From assembly GCF_016917755.1 (NCBI RefSeq), contig NZ_CP070326.1, positions 7,750,001-7,814,000 of the forward strand: 64,000 nt of DNA. The letters are read 5' to 3'. The notes under the pieces are model-generated. The model did no database searches. It was not told where the DNA came from and was given only the letters and a program-made list of their open reading frames with translations. This DNA comes from Streptomyces noursei. Its GTDB lineage: Bacteria; Actinomycetota; Actinomycetes; Streptomycetales; Streptomycetaceae. A program made the position numbers and the translations under genes. Shown here in pieces: positions 59,783 to 64,000 of this stretch. Positions within the stretch are counted from its first letter, which is position 1; every line of letters begins with the position of its first letter.

Positions 59783-61120
59783 GTGGGTTACGGACGAAAC
59801 GGTGACCGTGGCGGGGACAGGGCCGGCAAAGCCGGCACCGTGGGGCAGCCCAACCTTCTCGCACCGGCGGACGTGCCCGCGCTGTCCGTGCGGTTCTGGC
59901 TGCTGGCGGTGGCCACGGGTGTGCTGGCGGGGCTCGCCGGTGCCGCCCTGATGGTGCTCCTGCACGCGGCGGCCCACCTGACGTACTCCTACCGGTCCGG
60001 CGACTTGCTGACCGCCGTCGAGCAGGCCGGCGCGGCCCGTCGGGTGGTGGCCCTGGCTGCCGCCGGGGCGGTGGCGGGGACCGGCTGGTGGCTGCTGCGG
60101 TGGTGGACCGGGCCCGGTGGCTCGGAAGTGAGCACCGCGTTGTGGCGGGACGAGGGACGCCTGCCGCTGCGGCGGAGCCTGGGCACCGCGGTGCTGTCCG
60201 TGGTGATCGTGGGCATGGGCGCCTCGCTGGGGCGGGAGGCGGCGCCGCGCCTGACCGGTGCCGCGCTGGCCTCCCGGCTGTCCGACTGGGCGCACATCGG
60301 CACCGCGCACCGCAGGCTGCTGGCCGCCTGCGGCGCCGGGGCCGGCATGGCCTGCGTGTACAACGTCCCGTTGGGTGGGGCGTTGCTGACCCTGGAGGCG
60401 ATGCTCGGCGTCCTGTCGCTGCGGCTGGCCCTGCCCGCCCTGGTGACGTCCTGTATCGCCACGGCGGTCTCGTGGACGGTGCTTCCCACCGGGCCCACCT
60501 ACCGGCTGCCGAATGTGGGGGTATCCGCTTCGCTCACCGTGTTCGCCGTACTGATCGGCCCCGTGGCGGGGCTGGCCGCGGTCGGCTGGGTACGGATGAT
60601 CCGGACCGCGCACCGACACCGGCCGACAGGGTGGCGGCTGCTGGTGATGCCGCTGTTGGTGTTCACCGTGGTCGGCGTGCTGGCCGTCCCGTATCCGCAA
60701 CTGCTCGGCAACGGCAAGGACATCGTCCAGCTCACCCTCGGCGCGCAGCTCGCCGCCCCCGCACTGGTGGTGCTGCTCTTCCTCAAACCGCTCGCCACCG
60801 CCGGCAGCCTGGGCAGTGGAGCCAGCGGCGGGCTCTTCACCCCCACCGTCGCCACCGGCGCCCTGCTCGGCTCCCTCGCCGGCCAGGGCTGGACACATGC
60901 CTGGCCGGGGCCGGCCGCCGGCTTCGCGGTCATCGGCGCCGCCGCCGTCCTCGCCGCCGCCATGCAGGCACCCGTCGCCGCCGTGGTCCTGATGCTGGAA
61001 CTCACCCGCACCATCGACGCGCTGATGGTCCCCCTGCTCTTCGCCGTCTGCGGAGCCATGCTCGTCTCCCGCAGACTCGACACCCCGTCCATCTACTCCG
61101 TACGCCTCCCCGCCCAGTGA
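59783..61120 (+). CDS. CLC-type chloride channel/transporter
   Basis: About 445 residues from GTG 59783 (AAGGGTGGG upstream). The open frame extends back to 59558, but that part includes a GTG-repeat tract of low complexity and is probably not translated. CLC motifs: GMGASLGREAAPRL (anion-binding GREGP variant), GAGAGMACVYNVPLGGALLTLE, and GSGASGGLFTPTVATGALLG (GxFxP region). About ten membrane helices, and no CBS domains. The glutamate gate of exchangers lies in the GRE motif, favouring H+/Cl- exchange. Function: anion or pH homeostasis. Confidence 0.88.
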   Translation: MGYGRNGDRGGDRAGKAGTVGQPNLLAPADVPALSVRFWLLAVATGVLAGLAGAALMVLLHAAAHLTYSYRSGDLLTAVEQAGAARRVVALAAAGAVAGTGWWLLRWWTGPGGSEVSTALWRDEGRLPLRRSLGTAVLSVVIVGMGASLGREAAPRLTGAALASRLSDWAHIGTAHRRLLAACGAGAGMACVYNVPLGGALLTLEAMLGVLSLRLALPALVTSCIATAVSWTVLPTGPTYRLPNVGVSASLTVFAVLIGPVAGLAAVGWVRMIRTAHRHRPTGWRLLVMPLLVFTVVGVLAVPYPQLLGNGKDIVQLTLGAQLAAPALVVLLFLKPLATAGSLGSGASGGLFTPTVATGALLGSLAGQGWTHAWPGPAAGFAVIGAAAVLAAAMQAPVAAVVLMLELTRTIDALMVPLLFAVCGAMLVSRRLDTPSIYSVRLPAQ

Positions 61121-61297
61121 CCCCGCTGCGGCTGCCGCACGGCGCAGGCCCGGCGGAGCCCTAACGGAGGCGCGGAGGGGCGCGAAGGAGGCCGGTACGG
61201 TCATCGAAACGCCGCGTGCCGTGCCGACATCGGCTGCAGCCGCCCGGCCGCCGCCGAGGCCGCTTTGAGTGCCGATTGTGCCCGGTGCGGCCAGGCA

Positions 61298-61495
61298 GCG
61301 CACCAGTCCCGCCTCCTCCAGAGCGTCGATGAGGGGCGTCACGGCTCGTGGCACCACGCCCAACCGCTCCGCCGGTTTCGTCATCCGTGGCGATGTCCCA
61401 CTGCGGGTGAGAAGGCCGAGCACCCGAGCCTGCGCGGGGGTGATCCCGAAGCGTGCAAAGCGTTCCGCCTGCCGGGCGCGCACCTGTTCGGCCAT
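61298..61495 (-). pseudogene. MarR-family regulator, N-terminal fragment
   Basis: Reads ERFARFGITPAQARVLGLLTRSGTSPRMTKPAERLGVVPRAVTPLIDALEEAGLVR, the winged-helix core up to the wing, after which the match ends and the frame runs on into unrelated sequence opposite the CLC gene. The remainder of the domain and the C-terminal helices are missing. A truncated remnant. Confidence 0.5.
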
Positions 61496-61590
61496 GCCGA
61501 TGTTCCGGCCGCCCAGCCTCTACTGCATCAGTTGAGTCGTTTTGCGGAAGTCGGCTACCGTTCGGCGGAATCAGAGGGAGGGAGATCCGG

Positions 61591-62184
61591 GTGTCGAGCC
61601 GCATACGACGATGGACCGCTGGGGTGCTGGGTGCCGCGCTGGTGGCCGGGGCGGTCCTGGGCTGTGCGCGGGACGAGGGCGAGCGCGTCGCGTCGATGGG
61701 CGGTGCCCGTTCCGCGTGCAAGTTGCCGGTGACGTTCGAGGTGGGCGGACCCTGGAAGGCGAAACCGCTTGAATCGATCGACTCGGGCACGAAGAAGTGG
61801 TTCCACTTCTCCCATGCCTGCAAGCTCGAATTGGGGGCGGGGAAGGAAACGGTGGAGCTCACCGCCGACATCGACGACCTCAAAGGAAACAACCCTCGCG
61901 AGGTGCTGGGCGGCCACGACGGCGAGCACATATCCAGCCATGGCGAGTACACGCACGAACAGTACGTAAACGAGTCGGCGACGGTCGCCTAACAGCCGGC
62001 AGCGGAAATGGACTACCGGATCGACCCGCCAGCAGAAATACCCGACATCTGGGTCCGGAAGCTCGCGGTGGTGGCACCAAAGGGCACCATCGTGGTGGAA
62101 GTGCAGAGCAACGACCCCGGCGGCAAGGAACGTACCCGCCAGGTGTACGACCGGGTGAAGTCCTCCATGCGGGTTGCCTCCTGA
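61591..62184 (+). pseudogene. Lipoprotein gene interrupted by an in-frame TAA
   Basis: From GTG 61591 (AGGGAGGGAG upstream) the product has a lipoprotein signal (VLGAALVAGAVLGCARDEG, lipobox with Cys) and a soluble domain (ACKLPVTFEVGGPWKAKPL, WFHFSHACKLELGAGKETVELT). Codon 134 is TAA (61990-61992). The same frame then continues without further stops for 63 codons (MDYRIDPPAEIPDIWVRKLAVV, GTIVVEVQSND) to a TGA at 62182. A single CAA-to-TAA change would explain it. The first part may still be made as a shorter 133-residue lipoprotein. Confidence 0.65.
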
Positions 62185-62359
62185 CGTCTGCGACCTTCAT
62201 CCGGTGGGAAATCCCGGACTAACCGATCGTTTCAGCATGAGAACGCCGCATCATCCGCGGGCGCGCCATCCATGCCGTGCGCCCGCCGCGTCGGCTGTGA
62301 AAATCGCTCTCCGTTCGCCGGAGCACAGTGCCAAACATCCGGTGCGCAAGAGACATTGA

Positions 62360-62880
62360 GAACTCCTAACGAGATGATCTCCGAGGTGGTTGGGTCCGTC
62401 CCGGAATGCCGCTCCGAAGGTGTGGGGTGGGACGGCCGAAGCCGTGGGAAGTCGACGACGAGTTGTGGGCGGTGACCGAGCCTCAGCTGCCGAAGGTCGA
62501 GCGTCGGACCCGGCGTCCGGTACGCAAACGGCCTCCGGACCGGCTGGTGTTCCAGGGCATCCTGTTCGTGCTGCACACCGGGATCGCCTGGGAACACCTG
62601 CCGCAGGAAGTCGACTTCGGCTCGGGGATGACCTGCTGACGCCGCCTGGCCGGGTGAACCGAGGCAGGACGGGCAGCAAGCATCACCCGATCACCGACGC
62701 TAGTGGCATCCCGCTCGCTTCCACTGTGACCGGCGGCAACCGCAACGACGTCACCCAGCTGATCCCACTCCTCCAAGCAGTGCCGCCCGTGCGGGGCAAG
62801 CGCGGCCAGCCCCGGCGCCGACCGGACGTCGCGCTGGGCGACCGTGGCTACGACCACGACACGTACCGCAGCGCAAGCAA
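62360..62880 (+). mobile_element. IS5-type insertion sequence remnant
   Basis: The transposase begins at about 62406 (PWEVDDELWAVTEPQLPKV, LVFQGILFVLHTGIAWEHLPQEVDFGSGMTC) and stops at 62637-62639, where TGA replaces the usual TGG (Trp). After CRRLAG an internal segment with the first catalytic Asp region is deleted, and the sequence resumes in the frame GRTGSKHHPITDASGIPLASTVTGGNRNDVTQLIPLL to DVALGDRGYDHDTYR, then breaks at about 62868 in the middle of an MFS gene. The right end and terminal repeat are lost. The element is not active. Confidence 0.75.
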
Positions 62881-63003
62881 CAGGGGGAGGCCGAGCGGTC
62901 CGTAGCAGAGCCGCGCGAGCATAGCGGCGGCGAACAGGTTGCGGGCATGGGGCAGCGTGAGGACGGTGCGATAGGACGCACCGCCCCTGTCGGGGCTTGG
63001 CAT
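62868..63003 (-). pseudogene. MFS transporter N-terminal fragment
   Basis: Reads SYRTVLTLPHARNLFAAAMLARLCYGPLGLPLLLALR from ATG 63003, the first helix of an MFS permease, and then joins the IS5 remnant. The other eleven helices are absent. The junction implies a deletion running from inside the insertion sequence into the transporter gene. Confidence 0.6.
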
Positions 63004-63536
63004 GAGGTTCCCCGAAGTGGGCGTGCCGGCGCCTGGCCATGGCCGCGTCCGGTCACGCACGGACAGGACGGATCAGCGTTCCGCCCCACCGGCCATCACT
63101 CGTCACGAGGAATCGGCGCGGGAGCGGACAGGCATCTGTCATTGCGGATCGGAGATATGCATAGGCGGCAGGGTAACCGTAACCGTCTTCGACATCCGCG
63201 CACCAGTCATTGCACACCCGGCCTGGACCCAAGTCGACGTCAACTTCCTTCTTGAGCACGCAGTTACCTCGCCTCGACCACAGCGGCCGTGACGCCCCGT
63301 GAGCTCATCTCCGTGCGTCCGTTCGCCCGCTGCCACATCCTCGCCACCTCCCGCCGTATCCTGAATCGCCTACTGCCGGTCGGTCTTTGCGCCGGATTTC
63401 GTTCCGATGTTCCTCATCCCCCACGTTTCACTCCTCGGCCGGTATGTCGCCGAGCGTGACGCTTAGCCAAACATTGACCCATCGCACACCATCCGGGTCT
63501 GAAGCAAGCCGCCAGCGTGCTGTGCGAGAGGCACCA
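63004..63536. other. 533-bp gap without a supported gene
   Basis: Several short frames on both strands (for example a minus frame 63053-63259) show no recognisable family, no ribosome sites and mixed codon usage. A minus-strand segment near 63428-63500 (GVRWVNVWLSVTLGDIPAEE) may be the end of a lost gene. This stretch belongs to the degenerated region. Confidence 0.4.
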
Positions 63537-63680
63537 TCATGAGCACGTCGGAGCCGACGTCGCCCGCAGAAATCCTGACCGGTGCTGCGGGGCTGTCGCG
63601 AAACCTTCCCGGAGTTCCTGGATGCAGTCATGAGGATGGAGCAGTCCCAGAAGGTCGGTTCGGGTCAGGATCCGGGTCAT
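63537..63680 (-). pseudogene. Ornithine cyclodeaminase-family N-terminal fragment
   Basis: From ATG 63680: MTRILTRTDLLGLLHPHDCI, then QELREGFA, the usual opening of ornithine cyclodeaminase/mu-crystallin proteins. After 28 residues the similarity ends and the frame stops at 63537. About 290 residues of the enzyme are missing. Confidence 0.5.
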
Positions 63681-63783
63681 GGCGTCGGGTTTCACGGGTT
63701 TCGTGGCGGCCGGCGTGGAATTTCGAGCCGCTCTGCAGGGACCCGCCGGTGGCCGCCGGCATAGGGACTGGCATGCTTCTCGG

Positions 63784-64000
63784 ATGCCTGTTGAACCGCC
63801 AGCCCAGCCCGTGGTCCTGACTGCCGGTGACTTCCTTCTTCGGCCGCCGAGTGTGGACGAGAGTTCCGCAGTCCTGGAACTCGGCCTCGACTCGGACGTG
63901 CGCATGTGGAACCCCCGCTGCCAGATCACCGACGAAGCCTCCGCGATCAAGGACTGTCTGGCGGGTGCCGACTGGTCGGACGGCAGTCATGCGACATTCT
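63784..64000 (+). CDS. GNAT-family N-acetyltransferase, N-terminal part (cut by window end)
   Basis: The frame from ATG 63784 is open to the right edge (72 codons). It reads VVLTAGDFLLRPPSVDESSAVLELGLDSDVRMWNP then CQITDEASAIKDCLAGADWSDGSHATF, the first strands and helices of a RimJ/RimL-like GNAT acetyltransferase. The acetyl-CoA loop lies beyond the window. GTG 63811 is an alternative start. The substrate is unknown. Confidence 0.75.
   Translation, partial: MPVEPPAQPVVLTAGDFLLRPPSVDESSAVLELGLDSDVRMWNPRCQITDEASAIKDCLAGADWSDGSHATF

Noticed and set aside
59399..61495. 698-codon minus frame with a His-rich segment (possible metal-binding protein)
   Set aside because: Opposite the CLC gene; only its first part (MarR fragment) is meaningful, and the His run arises from the GTG tract.
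62637..62639. TGA in the transposase as a possible selenocysteine or recoding site
   Set aside because: Homologous transposases have Trp (TGG) here and the gene carries other deletions, so it is simple decay.
63053..63259. Minus-strand ORF with three Cys, as a possible small secreted protein
   Set aside because: No signal peptide, no ribosome site, no family, and placed in a degenerated region.

Overview
The window is very GC-rich, with strong third-position G/C, Streptomyces-style ribosome sites, overlapping ATGA/GTGA/TGATG junctions, rare TTA codons, and typical actinomycete families (LCP protein, class F sortase, LuxR/PAS, many TetR regulators, NRPS, lanthipeptide synthetase). It is almost certainly from a Streptomyces chromosome, probably an accessory arm region. 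This is inferred from style and content; no rRNA or tRNA was seen.

Layout. 1-2.9 kb: the end of a LysR regulator and a secreted collagenase-like M9 metalloprotease. 3.0-9.4 kb: a PAS-LuxR regulator divergent from a tightly coupled ATP-grasp / PEP-utilising-like kinase / MFS exporter operon, a candidate uncharacterised small-molecule pathway. 9.4-13.5 kb: envelope genes (small bldA-dependent membrane protein, pseudo-deacetylase/glycosyltransferase fusion, LCP ligase). 13.7-16.8 kb: a decayed M20 amidohydrolase, anmK, and a MarR/OYE deletion scar. 17.3-19.6 kb: a sigma factor translationally coupled to a TPR/IclR-like regulator. 19.7-24.4 kb: TetR, alpha/beta hydrolases, a SnoaL-like protein and an epoxide hydrolase. 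24.5-26.0 kb: class F sortase and its likely surface substrate.

26.3-37.2 kb (minus strand): a biosynthetic operon consisting of a dimodular NRPS (C-A-T-C-A-T-TE, first A domain with a serine-type code), an unusual flavin monooxygenase fused to a condensation/PapA-type acyltransferase, and an SDR with a substituted catalytic lysine, closed by a strong hairpin. A BCCT osmolyte transporter lies upstream. 41.4-44.7 kb: a compact class II lanthipeptide locus with a 42-residue precursor not listed as a long ORF, an attenuator hairpin and a LanM. 44.7-49.5 kb: two consecutive TetR/FAD-monooxygenase divergent pairs, the second with a perfect operator palindrome over the start codon.

49.5-61.1 kb is mixed housekeeping and accessory content (DUF2254 protein, small membrane protein plus winged-helix regulator, secreted amidohydrolase, MBL hydrolase, AraC/TauE pair, flavodoxin-fold oxidoreductase with ArsR, CLC channel). 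61.1-63.7 kb is a gene graveyard: MarR fragment, lipoprotein split by a stop codon, IS5-type transposase remnant fused to an MFS fragment, and an ornithine cyclodeaminase start. The window ends in the N-terminus of a GNAT acetyltransferase.
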